Notes: generated by a model from the letters alone, not told the origin. A DNA stretch of 64,000 bases from Atopsyche davidsoni (GCA_022113835.1 JAILWY010000012.1:4092001-4156000), one strand, 5' to 3'; positions 24,978 to 37,464 are shown, counted from the first letter of the stretch. A program made the numbers and translations.

Positions 24978-25200
24978 CTTGTTGAGAGACAAGGCATTTG
25001 ATTCGTGAAGATCCATTATTATAATGATAAAAGTAACTTTGTATTTTGTCTTCACTTTGAGATTATTAAAATTATTTGCTGTCATCATCAGATGCATAAC
25101 ATTCATGCATCAGTTGATGACCCAGTGTATTGGGTCGAAACTAGTAATGCAAATAAATATAATAAACTCAAAGTGAAGACAAAATACAAAGGTACTTTAA
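24978..25200 (+). repeat. Inverted-arm repeat with degenerate hammerhead-like core
   Basis: The head (CTTGTTGAG..ACAAGGCATTTGATT) is shared with 50207. The left arm (25022-25061) and the right arm (about 25167-25199, CTCAAAGTGAAGACAAAATA) are reverse complements. Between them lie an inverted copy of the motif start (CATCATCAGATGCATAAC) and the forward motif at 25107-25150, whose core has become CAGTTGA. Stem II here is a 5-bp GACCC/GGGTC. The 3' triplet is GTA. Confidence 0.85.
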
Positions 25201-25289
25201 ACTAAAATATATATACATATATAAACATATCAACGATTACTTTGAAAAAAATTAAACCCATCACTGTGTAAAACATGAATAGTATTTCT
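25201..25289. other. Short AT-rich spacer
   Basis: TA-rich sequence; nothing is recognised. Confidence 0.6.
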
Positions 25290-25670
25290 CAGCAGCAGTT
25301 TGTTTGGAAGTGTTGTTTCTCGACTGTTGTATTGATTTGTTCATGAAATTTGAATCCTAAGAGGGTCTCACAAGTGTGTAAACTACCATTAAATAATCGA
25401 TCCATCCGAATGCGAGCTCGAGTGCCGGGTGCCGTCCCCTCGGAACTCTCGGCCAAGTTGTAACAATGTTTGGGCGAGTTGGTCCGCGGCGCCCGCCGGC
25501 CCGGGGGTCCCTCCTTGCAGGAACTTGTAGCCCGAACGTGAGGATTAGCGCTGAGGTGACGGCGAGGGGCTCTTCGCCGAGTGGTGCTGCTTATGGTGCG
25601 CGCTTCCTTGAGGCGCCTTACATCACAAGCGAGTCGCCACTTGCCACGTATATAATATATAAACGCCATA
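25290..25670. other. GC-rich block
   Basis: CpG-rich core at 25400-25620. The 126-codon minus-strand frame (25289-25669) is Arg/Pro/Ser-rich in the GC-rich part and resembles no protein I know, so it is taken as compositional. A regulatory role is possible. Confidence 0.4.
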
Positions 25671-25689
25671 TTATATATAAATGCGTCTT

Positions 25690-25785
25690 ACAACACAACC
25701 CAGAGACGAGATAGAGACAAGTTCATGGAAATGGTCCCCAACCTCCTATGAGGAGAGGCAACAAAAGAAGAAGACAACACAAGCA
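25690..25785 (+). mobile_element. LINE 3' coding tail fragment, second copy
   Basis: One frame reads FMEMVPNLL, a stop, then GEATKEEDN. This fits the same C-terminal LINE signature as 24890-24960 and keeps the acidic tail. It is broken by a TGA. Identification is by motif only. Confidence 0.4.
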
Positions 25786-26023
25786 TCTTGCTATATTTAT
25801 ATGATCGGCATATATAAATGCATTTATTATTTATTTATAGTTATAAATACAACAGTGATTGCACGCACTTTTCCTGAAAAATAAAAACATACACGCTAAT
25901 TTTATTGAATATTTTTCGTGTAGTATTATCAAGAAATAAATCCTCACCTTCAAGTATACTTATAAATTGCTTGATGCATAATTGATAAAGAAGCATATGT
26001 CGATTTTTTGATTAAACGTCAAT

Positions 26024-26474
26024 CAGATGCGTATTTATTACCCATTACGGGTTTATTATATTATTACTAATATGATTAGGCACATTAGTTCATATATAGA
26101 AGATGATTTAAAGAAACTCTCAGAAAAATATCATCGTGATTTGTGTGGGATTTGAACCCACATCCCCTGGTTTACATGACCGGTGTACTAACGAATCACT
26201 TCCGTTTATCGAGAATTTTTAACAATCATACTCTACATATGAACCAGGCCAACCAATGAAATATTGGTTGGCCTGGGCACATTGGTTCATTTGTAGAGTA
26301 TGATTGTTAAAAATTCTCGATTAATGGATATGGTTCGTTAGTACAATGGTCAGTACACCGGGTAAGCCAAGGGATGTGGGTTCAAATCCCACACAAATCA
26401 CGATGATATTTTTCTGAGAGTTTCTTTAAATCATCTTCTTTATATGAACCAATGTGCCTAATCATATTAGTAAT
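26024..26474. mobile_element. Giant palindrome built from two head-to-head tRNA-like elements
   Basis: Left arm 26062-26257 and right arm 26263-26474 are near-perfect reverse complements around a 5-nt centre (26258-26262), flanked by CCAACCAAT and ATTGGTTGG. The extra outer segment at 26024-26061 (CAATCAGATGCGTATTTATT) is on the left only. Each arm contains a tRNA-like sequence: minus strand 26136-26199, lacking about ten bases of the D region, and plus strand about 26329-26401, lacking several bases of the anticodon arm. The two arms thus carry different internal deletions, so this is not a simple recent duplication. Confidence 0.9.
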
Positions 26475-26689
26475 GATAAAGAAGCCTTAAAAAAATTATT
26501 ATTTTGTCGTTATTACTCTATAAAAAATTATTTATTTCATTTCTCTTCTGTCAAATCTATTATCGAATATTTATCAGAAGCATATTTATGTTCGTTTTAG
26601 TAAATAATTTTAAATGTATAATGTAAGTTATGAGTGATCAAAAGTTTTGAAGCAACCTTTGTCGTCTTTATTTAATGAGTTATTTGCTT
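26475..26689. other. AT-rich spacer
   Basis: No feature is recognised. Confidence 0.5.
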
Positions 26690-27740
26690 GCAATAGAAAA
26701 AACTCGGATTAGTGTCGCTTGGCTGTAACGGCGTATCCGACAGCTCTTCCGACGCTCCAAGTCGTCTATCTGCACAACTTCCTGAAAAGACTGAACAAAG
26801 GGAAGTCGAGAAGTAGCCCGCGATGCTGCTGTAGGACGTAACGAGCAGCATGTTGCAGCATGGCTGCCGCAGCCATCTTGTTGTGCGAGATGAAAGCTCG
26901 AATATCTCTTTGCGCCGGATTCGCGTGGCATTAATCTGTGTGTGCTTTAGGGATCTGCTCGCGAGTGAAGACATTGTTCAAAGTCTGTCACAGAGCTATA
27001 TTATTACTTGAAGTATTTGACATCAATAACACGAGAAATATATCACTAGAGGCGTTGTCTTTTGTACGTTTCAAATGCATTTATAAATGATATTCCGCCT
27101 TCCGCCGTTCTAATGGGTACTGAAATAAAGTTTTCGCGTAGGCATTTCCATAGCATTACGGAGGATTCTTTAAATTCGAGAATATTTTTATAGAACTACC
27201 CACTCCGCGCAACATTTGAAAGGGGGATCTACTGAGACAGTTGAATTTTTATTCAGTTTGTGTTTGATGTACTTTTGAAAAAGGCTTAAAATTGGCTTTT
27301 ATGTTATCATTTGCTTTGGGAAAACATTCAAAGTCTACATAGGCGTGCTGCGTTTCAGATTAAATTTCGATTTTCAATGAAGTCCTTACGAAAAGTAAGG
27401 CCCGAACAATATTTTATAATAAAGACTCCGGGATAATGTCATTATATCTAAGAAAATGCTAATTTGCTTCATCAAGCGTGTATTTTCAGCTTGACACGAG
27501 AGACCGTTCTGTTTTATAGATAAGGGTAAATGAACCATCTTCCCTATTGGATACACCGGAAGGGAAGTGATAGAAGTAATATCAAAGTGCGTCGGCTCTT
27601 TAGAGAGAAAACGAATTAGTTTGCTTTTGCCTGGATCACTTAGCGACTGCGAACTCTATTGAACTACATAATGAGTAAAGTTTGGAACGGAAAATTCTAC
27701 CGGATGGCAAAGTTGATCCCGTTAATCGCGGCCGTATGAT
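26690..27740. promoter_or_regulatory. GC-richer blocks with YY1/Pho-like hairpin
   Basis: Two complex patches (26690-27000 and 27040-27740). The first holds the perfect 7-bp hairpin ATGGCTG-CCG-CAGCCAT (26860-26876), running into GCCATCTTG (26873-26880), the consensus core for YY1/Pho factors. The two overlapping minus-strand frames of 83-100 codons resemble nothing known. Function is inferred. Confidence 0.35.
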
Positions 27741-30370
27741 GATACTGTACTTTTTTGATAATCTCATTTCCAATTCATTTTGAAATAAGCAACATTATTT
27801 GCATGTTTCCTTTACATCCCATGAATGTTAATATGATTACAGATTACCAGCAATAAATTAACTGATAATTTATTATAATACACAAAAATTGATAGCTCAT
27901 TTTTATTAACGACTGATTTTGTTTCTGTTGTGTAAGAATATATGACCGCAAGTAAAAATACTAGTTAGCAAGCACTAAGAAAAATTCAGAATCAATTGCA
28001 TACTTTTCGAGATCCGCTTTATACCAATAGCTCTTTCTTTTTTTAACTAAAAGAAAATCTGTATTTTATTACTTTATTACTATACTTTCTTTCCGTATAA
28101 GAACTAGTTAGTATATTATTCTTTAATAATATACACCACGAGTTCCGCATCTGAACGACTCATTTAAAAATTAATTTCATATAAAATTGCTAATTTCTTT
28201 CAAATGAATTTTACGAATTTAAATAGCCAAAATATCTGTCCAGTGCTTAAATAAAATTTTGAAAATTTAACCAAAAAATAACAAAACTCACCTTGCTTAA
28301 TCTAATCTAACTAATATAACTTAAAAATAATTTAAATAAAAATTTGAATATTTAATGAAAAAATAACAAGACTTCACAAAGCACCCTTTAGTTTTTGCCT
28401 AGCTACGTAAATATACTCGTTTTGCCTAAGCTTAAAAAAACCTTGGAAAAGTCTCATTTCTCCTTCTCATTAACTACTTCGTTATATGCACTTGACTCTC
28501 GGGCGACCCAAAAATCTCTGCAATCTCGTTCGAAGTTAAACTTCCCACTGGCTCGATTATTTTCGGGTGTCGTGCAAACTTCACCGGATATCAAGGGAGC
28601 CGGAATAAGTTTGGAGTGTACAGGCGTCCTTAGAAAAATGCTTCATTCTTATACTTTTGGATTGGGAAGTACAAATATACGTGACACGAGTACATATTTG
28701 AACGGAAACAAATTTTAATAAGATGATGAAATAAAATCTTGATTATAAAGATTTCATACATGAGATTCGAGCTCACTTATATCGAATAGGTGTTTTTAAT
28801 ACTTGAATATAATTTAATTTCTTGTAAAATAAACCGTGATGAGATTTGTACTTGAGATGACAGTAACATGTATTATTATATTTTTATCCACATTGCACTA
28901 GCATCAGACATTCAAGTAAACACAACTTGAGAACGTGGATTTTTTTAAACCTACCTGCTGCTACTCTGTTAGAGTAAAAATCATCTAGTCGATCATTGTC
29001 AATTTTTCACTGATTTACACTGTCATATTAAATTGATGAAGTATAAATCGGTAAGCTTTTGAACACGCTATCTGTAGCATCACTTGAGATTTTTCGCCAC
29101 TCCGTCTTATCAGCACAGTACTTTTATACATTGCAGTTTCTGATACATTTACGATCTCCAATAACGCTTTATAGTTATTTTATATACTCGCAGACTTATG
29201 ATTTTCATTATTTAAGGCTTTCATTGTAGCCCTTACTTAAGTTGCGTTGATCTAGAGTTCGTTTAATGTAGGAGCGACCGAGCCTTCCGCGTCTTCTGGG
29301 CGTCCCGGCGAGGGTGTAATGTGCGCTTAAAAATTACAGAACGGTCCTTTATGGCTCGCTTACGTCACATCGAGTATAATTTTGAAAAGTGCGCCATAAT
29401 AAAGAATTTTATTACCAATTTTGTCGATGGCGTAAATCAGGTAACGTGTAAGCGGCCCCCGGGCTGGTATATTTTAAGTTTGCTCTTTATGTGAAACGTA
29501 ATGAAATACGCTTTGAAATTTTTACATGCAAACTTTTCGTGCAATGCTCACATCAAACACTTATACTACGCCCGTGACTAAGGTCGGGTTTGAATTTAAA
29601 GCTTGAAAATTTTACGCGGAGAAGAGAATGAAATCTAATCGAAAAATTTAAAGAATTAATTGAGATTTCTCTTCCGGTTTATTTTATGGTCGAGGCTTTT
29701 TTAAATGAAAGGATCTCTTCTGGGTTATTTCTAAAAAATTTGCGGAAGTTTCGACCCGTGCGGATCTGCTGGTCTTTGGTTATTGAGTTCCTTATCATTG
29801 TTCCAGTATTCTCTCCCCCATCTCCATTTGCCTAGTTAATCCTGAGGTATGAATATTCATTAGCAGTTGTCTGGGCTCTGTTCTGGTAGACACGCTGATA
29901 AATTAACAGCTTCGTCCGACGCGCTCTTTGGGGATTCGATGTGACCCAGATATATTTTTTAACCAATCTTTAACTTGGTTTATTTTAAAGCATGAGAAAA
30001 TCTGGAGTTTTTAAATTCTTTATGATATGTTAGTGTATAAAAATAAAATTATTTGTGTATGTACCAATTTATTGTTATATTACACATATTAAAGATTTTA
30101 AAATCCAGCTGAAATTAAAACTAAAATATACAACTCACTGGTAGATATTAAAACTGTTCTAAGACTTTTTAATTTATTTAATATTTAAATAATTTTAAGG
30201 TATTATAAAATATTACAAATCAATTTTCGCAAAAATCAAACGTCTTGGACATGATAATCTTTTAATAATATAAGCTTTTTTTATATCCGTTGTAGTGTTC
30301 AAGGCACTTAGCAATCCATTTTTTTAATATGATGTATGGAATATCATAAATTATACCAGTCTTTCGCGGA
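27741..30370. other. AT-rich expanse with a GC-richer block at 29230-29960
   Basis: No gene is recognised. The frame at 28395-28718 has no known motif. The 29230-29960 block is CpG-containing, complex and not repeated in the window, so it is a candidate conserved non-coding element. Confidence 0.45.
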
Positions 30371-30840
30371 TAATTCTTTTAGCTTAACTGATCACAGAAC
30401 TACTATTATATATCGTAGTTTTATACGTAAAATATTTAACTCCCTTCATTGAATGTTTTCGCATACTCGTAATTTGGAGGATACCTTTGATGTTACATAA
30501 CACCCACTTGAAGGACACTCTGTATTCCGAGATGAACGCGAGTTTGTGACGATTTTTCCAACGGACGATCTCAGTGATAGAATAACGAAAAAATATTATC
30601 TTCATTCAAACAAAGTGGCTCGGAGAACTCCATTCAAACAATTATCACGTAGGCATATTTCATTACTGAAATACGATATGCGCTAATTAATTCTGTTATT
30701 CCCCCCGAAAACTTCATGCCGATGAATAATTTACTGTTTGCGTTCCTTTTGAATCACAAAGCCCGCAGATTGCAATTTCTATCCTTTTATATAATGCATA
30801 ACGTGTATCTAAACAATCTCAGTGTAGAACTGATCTCACT
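30371..30840. other. Moderately complex non-coding sequence
   Basis: Less AT-rich than its flanks. The 73-codon minus-strand frame at 30384-30605 has no recognisable motif. It lies just upstream of the candidate splice point at 30873. Confidence 0.4.
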
Positions 30841-30846
30841 ACTGGA

Positions 30847-30930
30847 ATCTAATTTGTTTTCATTCTCTTTCAGGTAAGCAAAGTTGTTGTTCATTCAAAC
30901 TTGCAGAGCTGGAACACACTAGAAGTAAGT
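30847..30930 (+). other. Candidate recursive splice site with 51-nt exon
   Basis: A CTAAT branch-point-like sequence (about 30849-30853) precedes a pyrimidine-rich tract ending TTTCAG at 30873, followed directly by GTAAGC (30874-30879). A GTAAGT donor at 30925-30930 closes an exon of exactly 51 nt (30874-30924). It is divisible by three and open in two frames: VSKVVVHSNLQSWNTLE and, in the next frame, KQSCCSFKLAELEHTR. The 3' splice site fused to a 5' splice site matches the recursive-splicing consensus. Alternatively it is an ordinary cassette microexon, or chance. The peptide is not recognised. Confidence 0.5.
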
Positions 30931-33900
30931 CTGTACACAGTTCATCTGTATTTATTTACTACACAACTATTTTTTAAATTTGTGCAGGTAATTTTCGAAA
31001 ACATATACAAAGATTTCTTAAGTTAAGGTTGCCGATATTTTTACTAACACCCGTTTCATATTCGATATACATAACTTTAAATAAAATTTTAGGAAACTCC
31101 TTGAATTTCACGATTCTAAATAATCCACTACTAATCAATGAAAAATGTTACATGAAAGTACCACCTAAAATTAACATATAAAATTAATGTGCAAAAGTTA
31201 ATTTTCTATGCCGTCAAATAACGTAAGGTTAGGTATAATTTGTTTTTGATAATGAATGGGAATATTGTGAAATTAGGTAACAACAACAGACCTGTCATAA
31301 TAACGCCTTAATATATTTTCACGCTATTCAATCCGATAAGACAATATATGCATGTAGTCATATATATAATATAAAAGTGGACTCTTGTGTAGATTTTCTA
31401 TTTTTGCCTGTTTTTTGTACTTAAATATTAAAATATAAAGTACAATCTACAGTCGCTTTTAGTATGCACTTTTGCAAATAATTTTTACTGTTAAACAACA
31501 GCTCAAAAATATTTATTCGGTGAATATTTAAAAGCTTGAATATATTTCAAATATGCACAATGATTTACATAATGATCTAACTACATCAATTTAGAATGTT
31601 TATTCAATATTTTGGTTTGAAAAATTCGAAATAGTAAGCATAATAAATAAACCCATTTAATTGAGATCTCAGTTTTAAATATACGCCATTTCTCAACGCT
31701 GCAGGACTGAATGAATACCATATTGGCACTCCTCCTTTCAATCCTGAAATTCCCGCATATTAAGGGATATTTCTTTTATGTTCGTTCATGACTTCTCTCA
31801 CGTATTCTGATATTTCAATTTGGGGTGAACGATAACGTATTCAAGTCGCGCCCGAGGAACTAATTCTCAAACTCATATACAAAAGCAACGTTTAACAATC
31901 CAACATGGCAGGGTTGCCCAACTCTTTCGTATGTCAATTCATGTGACAAGATTGAAAATTTCCCAAGAACTGAGAACGACACAAAAATGAGATTCGTAGA
32001 ATGAGTAAATTGGATCCCACCACCACTCCTAACTCGATATACAGTATGAAATCTCACAAATTAAATCAAATGTACGAAAACCTTAAATTATTTACGTTAT
32101 TGTTTCATATTGCTTGCTTTATATATAATAGCGTTTCAGTTTCTCATAAAATAAGTCAATTTTTGGTTCAAATTAATAAAGTTTAAAATATCAATTAAAT
32201 GTTTGACTGGCTTGTATTTTTTTAAATAAAATTTAAAGTAATTCAGTATATTTTAAATAAAGTATAAATAGTATGATTTTATGATAACTTGAGATGTATA
32301 TGGAGTACATGTCTACAAGAATAATGTATTTTCTATTCAAAAGTGAAGGTGGTTTAATAATTTCACTAGTATATACTTAATCGAGAAACAACGGTGAATC
32401 AATTTTTTTTGTTTTTTTAAATTATTATTTATTAATAAAGCTTGACCTTTAGTTAAAAAGCGTGTTGGCCGCTACCCGGGGTAGTCCAGGCAGTAAATAG
32501 TGGACAGAAATCATAAAGAGAAAACGCATGTGCTGTAAAGGTAGTTGGTCGCCATTAGCATTAGCTTTTAATTAAGTACCCGTTTATTTTAATGCGCTCA
32601 TTAGTGCGGGGCCCGGGAGGGAGGGCCTCTCCTTTATCTGGGAGTAACGCAGTACTTTCCATAATGTATTTCCACGATTTCCCACTTGTACGTTTTGCTA
32701 GTTTTACGATTCCTGGGCATTAAGGCGAAGCTTTAATAAGGTTTTCAATTTCCGAGACAATTTAGATGAAGCAGCAGACGGGGCGGGGGCGACGGAGATA
32801 ACAGAGCTCGGACGCATCGATGCGAGCACATCTATTTCTCGTTAACCTCTCCTAACTATCTTGAGTTTTTTATCGCTTTTCTTTATTCTCGACCCTTCAT
32901 AAACCTTAGGGCTGTTTTATTTTAAAACAATAAGGAAATTTAAAATTTACTGCAAATAATTATTTGGCTATTTGGGAATGTTCAGTATATTCGTATTAGT
33001 TTTCGATGCAGGCTTATTGTGTAAGCACATTGTTAGCACAGAGCAGCTATTGAATACGGATCTATTGGATATGCAATAATCTCGCTATACACAGCAGCTT
33101 ACTTCTCGGCTAATTTAAATACATATTAAATATACAAATATTAAATATTTTCTAGCAATACAATGCTACAATGTTCAAACTATTTGAATATTTTCATTTT
33201 TTTACTAAATCAAAATAACAAAAATATTTGTACCGATCAATATAAACTTATTCTTTTACTCCAGTCGTATTTTTAATATATCTTGGCACTTAACAACTAA
33301 GCATTAATTATTTTTAGTAAGAAGGGTATAAAATAAATATGCTTTCTACTGAGCAATTATTTTAAAAGCTTTAAGTGCAAGCAGTAGATCTATCTTACAA
33401 ATTGCATCTTATATTCTATGTTTTTACAAAAATAACAAAAGCGCGAAAGCAACACAAAGAAAACAATAACTTCAAAAGAACTCCTAATGGGTGGATATTA
33501 CGCAGCCAATATATCTAAATTTTACATTTATGCTTTGTTATTACTTGTTTTACAAAATGCCTGTAGAGTTCAAATAAATCATGTCCAATTTTGTTTCGTA
33601 AACATCGTCAAAGAGATTGACTCGGAATTAACTGTATTTGATTCTCTCTGTTTTCTTTGTGCTCCGCTTGTGTGCAGACTGAGTGCTGAAGAATTCCAAA
33701 CTTTAACGTATCCGGAAGGCTAAGCTATTGAAAGATCTATTTACTCGTGATATGAATCCATACATTACTAAACTTGTTTAATAATTCTGGAAATATTATC
33801 ATAAATTTAAATTTTATCTGAAATTCTTGCAATATAGATTAGTAACCAAAGCACTTTTAAACTCTTAATGTGCGCTAATAAGAAATTTCAATTATGTATA

Positions 33901-36900
33901 TAACTGTACATTTGTTATAAAAAAATATATGATATTCTATAAACGGTATATATCATAGTTCATATTATCAAAATAAGAGCATTAACAGACTATTTAACAA
34001 AAAATGCGAAACAATTTAAAAAATAGCGAATTACAGATACTTCTAAAGTGTCAATACATGAATATCACTGAAAAGGCTTTTATTTTAAATAGATATCTTA
34101 CCATTTGAATTTGGTGACAATATATTTGTTCTATCTAGATTTAAGCCCATGATTAGTATAATCACTAAATCTGGAGACCTACTTTATTGCTAAGTTCATC
34201 TAACTAAAACAAAAAGGTTTTGCAGATACGTATAAATATAAAACTTAGCCATTGAAACTAAAGTGCCAAACAACCTAAAGAAGTACTTAAACATAGATGA
34301 CTTCCTATTTACATAATAGATAAGCAGCGGAATGTTTTTTTTCGTCTTTTTCTGGGTTATTCAATATTAAAAAATATATTCGACTTTCAGCGTTTCAATA
34401 TTCGTATGATATTTGTACTGACTAGCTTTACTTATTTATTTTGAAAACACAGCGAATTGAAACAGTTTTTCCTAAGAAACTTCGAGATTCATTGTCAAAT
34501 ACAATGAAGAGTCACTTTTGCGTACAACCTCAAAAACCAAATTGGGTTTAGAGCTTCGGGTTTAGGGCTTAGAGTTTCGGGTTTAGGGTTCAGAGTTTCA
34601 TGACGATCGACTAGCTTTGATACTTTCAGAATATTTGGATTAATTCAAAATACTACAGGCCATACTTATGACAAAATACAAAACACACGTTAGTTTTAAT
34701 CCTTTCAATGATATACATAACGTCTGAATAAGACTAAATAGAGAAAAATTAAACCAATTATGAAAAATATATCAAAATATTAAAATGCTGCAATAATGGC
34801 GGCATTGGTTGATTTTTTCTGTGTTTTGGCTTAATTTATTATAAATACTTCACATATTATTCATAGGCTATATATATTATTCGCAGCTTGTTACTTTTAA
34901 ATAAATTGGATAGCTTTCAATTAAAGCTATCACATCTCTAACAAACTGTCTACTCCTCAAAGTCCGGTCTTTCTGTATGTTTTTGAAAGTGTTAACACTA
35001 AGAAATTCGGTCCTAGTCTAGAATAAAAGTGTATTTTTCTTCAATATTTAAATTTTTTCTCACCATTAAAAGTGCCGTTTTTTCCCGTTTGTTCTCATAA
35101 TGAATTTAAAACCGTAGTCATACCTATTGAAGGCTTACTGAGCTAAATTCCTTCTGTTTAATGACGTTGTTAAAAACTGTTTGCTCTCCCGGAAATGGTA
35201 TTATGACATTCGGTGTCCTGAAAAATGTATTTTTATTGAAAAGAATCGACGTCGTTAGCTAAATTGAAATTTGTTTTTGCGTTTTTTGATCAGAAAATTG
35301 AAATTAATTAGACAGCAGCTATTATGCATCCATAAAATTATATTTTATATCAATTGAATTTGTTTATAAAACATTTTTTTTATCATAAGTATATCATGTA
35401 CCCAAATAGTTCACACTAACAATTTGATATTTTCAGTCATCTTAGTCTTAGTTAAAAGATTAATTTTATTGAATAATTAATTAAAAAATGTTTCAGTTTT
35501 AATAATATTTCAATGGCCAAATTCCTTTTCAAGCAATTGAAACATTCTTGGCTCACATCCTGACTTCGTCTTATTTTTTCCGTCTTATTGGTATTATTCG
35601 TTTCGATATACTGCTTGGCGTAGAGTACGTTCATATTTTTTGTGGATTGATTTCACTTTGACCAAAACTATTACTTTCTACTACCTGTACATAATTACAG
35701 AGTATATAATAAAAACAGATGAATTCATGAAGACAGTTGTTAATATAATTTTCTATGTCTATACCATCCATCAATTAGTAAAAATATACAGAATTATTTT
35801 AAGTAAGAAAATTATATTTATATGTGTGATTTTTTTAAGAAGCTTCTAAGCTTCAAGTCTCCATAACGTATTGAAATGCTACTAACGTTAAATAGTTTTA
35901 ATGATATTAAATATCTATTTAAATTAAAGTGACAATCACATTCAATAAATTACCTATCTTTTAAACACCATTGCAAAAAGACCACGTTTGATTTAAATAT
36001 AAATTCATTATTTATAAATATGAAAGTTTTATATCCAAAGAAATTGATATTGAAATATCAAGATTTACTAAGAAATCAATTTTGTTTTAAAATTCATTAA
36101 TCGAGGTCAAAATTTATTGCGTATATAATTCGCCGCAGTCTTGACTTAATTACACATCTTCCATTTTAAAGTTTAAAACAATTTTGGACACAGCTAATTA
36201 GATTTGAAACTCCGTATTATTGCTTTACCGCCACTACAAGGCAGTGCTGTTAAGAATTCGAGTTTCCAAATAAATAATAAGCTTTACTTCTGCCTTATGG
36301 AAATTCGCTCTCTGAACACATTTTTTTCCACGAAGCGAATCTTCCCATTCTTAAAGGATCGCCTTCGAGAACATTTGTAGCTAATATTTATGTATTCAAA
36401 AATAAGTTGCGCTCACTTCGGCCTCCTTCGGTGGGTATATAGGCCTGGTTAAAAATATTGTAAATTATCAAGTTACGTTAAACTCGCTCATTGATCTCGG
36501 GCGTATCATTTGAATATCTAAGAAAATATAAGAGGCGTATTTCAATTTATTGAAATGTTGTAGTGTGGAAAATTTTGCAAAGCATGCCTCCTTAGGTTTA
36601 TAATATTCCAGCCAACGGAGCGAATTCGTATCGTTTTTCTTAACAAGCGTGATTTGAATTTTACGGTTTTATAATTTTCAGAAATTGTAAGTGATATCAA
36701 TATCTTCTTAGCAACTAAAAAATATAAAATATTCATGCTATAAAATAAATAACAAGTAGCTGGTTTACTATAGTGAATATGATATTCGTAGTCTACATAT
36801 AACTTGCGCAATTTTCTATTATAAAATTAAATTAAATGTCCTTCAATTTTACGGTATCAGACGTGAAATCATTTCAGCACTGAGTAAATTTAAAATTAAT

Positions 36901-37082
36901 TACATTTTCGTAATTACAGTGTCTTTCATTATTATCGCCCCTGTCAACTATGATGGTCTGCAACAACAATGGCGAGTAGTTTAAGGAAATGTCAGTGGCT
37001 GATCACGTTAATTATTTACTGATTATCAGTTGTTATCAATGAATACCAAATATTTCTGAGTTAATTTTTTTCTGAGTTAAAT
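30931..37082. other. AT-rich expanse with GC-richer blocks
   Basis: No gene is recognised. Complex blocks lie at 31720-32000 and 32450-32840; the latter contains CCGCTACCCGGGGTAG and GGGGCCCGGGAGGGAGGG and looks like a conserved non-coding element. The rest is AT-rich, including 33100-34540 and 34600-36120. Confidence 0.5.
34544..34599 (+). repeat. Short minisatellite, GGGTTTAG units
   Basis: Two full units of 21 bp (GGGTTTAGGGCTTAGAGTTTC and a near copy) are preceded by a shortened 14-bp unit. The TTTAGGG core resembles a plant-type telomere word, but only a few scattered copies are present. Confidence 0.8.
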
Positions 37083-37325
37083 ATTTGGGCAAATGGGATC
37101 ATATCCAGGAAATTAAAGCGAGAATTGAGACAGCACGCAGTACTATGCTCAAGAGATATAACACTGATATCTCGCTTTAGATTCTCCAAATGTTACGTCG
37201 TCTCAGTTCTCTTTTATGGAGTTGAAGCTTGGACACTCAAGACAGCTACTATGCAAATAATTGAGGCGGCAGAAATGTGGCACATATAGGAGAGTCAGGA
37301 GGGAGGTTCATCGTGAATTACCAAA
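37083..37325 (+). pseudogene. LINE reverse transcriptase C-terminal fragment
   Basis: One frame reads EIKARIETARSTMLKRYNTD. After a frameshift it continues FSKCYVVSVLFYGVEAWTLK and then IIEAAEMWHI to a stop. These blocks match the region after the polymerase domain in insect endonuclease/reverse-transcriptase LINEs (pattern I..RI..AR..., KCYV.SVLLYG.E.WTL, LEAFEMW). The catalytic region is not in the window. It is a decayed 5'-truncated copy. Confidence 0.75.
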
Positions 37326-37464
37326 ATATCATCGTGATTTGTATGGGATTTGAAAGGTTGTGGGTTCAAATCCCACACAAATCACGATGATATTTTTCTG
37401 CGAGTTTCTTTAAATCATCTTCTATATATGAACTAATGTGCCTAATCATATTAGTAATAATAAC
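37326..37464. mobile_element. Hairpin derivative of the tRNA-like element
   Basis: AAAATATCATCGTGATTTGT at 37327-37346 faces its reverse complement (ACAAATCACGATGATATTTT) across a tiny loop near 37358, then one arm continues to GTGCCTAATCATATTAGTAA. Only the 3' end of the tRNA-like part remains in each half. It directly follows the LINE fragment and may have inserted into it. Confidence 0.8.

Noticed and set aside
25289..25669. 126-codon minus-strand open frame
   Set aside because: Arg/Pro-rich in a GC-rich block and unrelated to anything known to me; explained by base composition.
26329..26401. Functional tRNA gene
   Set aside because: The sequence lacks several bases of the anticodon arm and is one copy of a dispersed repeat family, so it is a pseudo-tRNA.
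28287..28299. Minus-strand donor AAG/GTGAGT as evidence of a minus-strand gene
   Set aside because: It is a good donor word but has no associated open exon or acceptor, so chance is the simplest explanation.
30874..30924. Identity with the 51-nt Ubx microexons
   Set aside because: Length and recursive-type start match the Drosophila Ubx microexons, but the encoded peptide does not resemble those I remember, so no gene name is given.
30985..30990. Further recursive splice point (GCAG followed by GTAATT)
   Set aside because: The donor half is weak and the preceding tract is interrupted by purines; not comparable with 30873.
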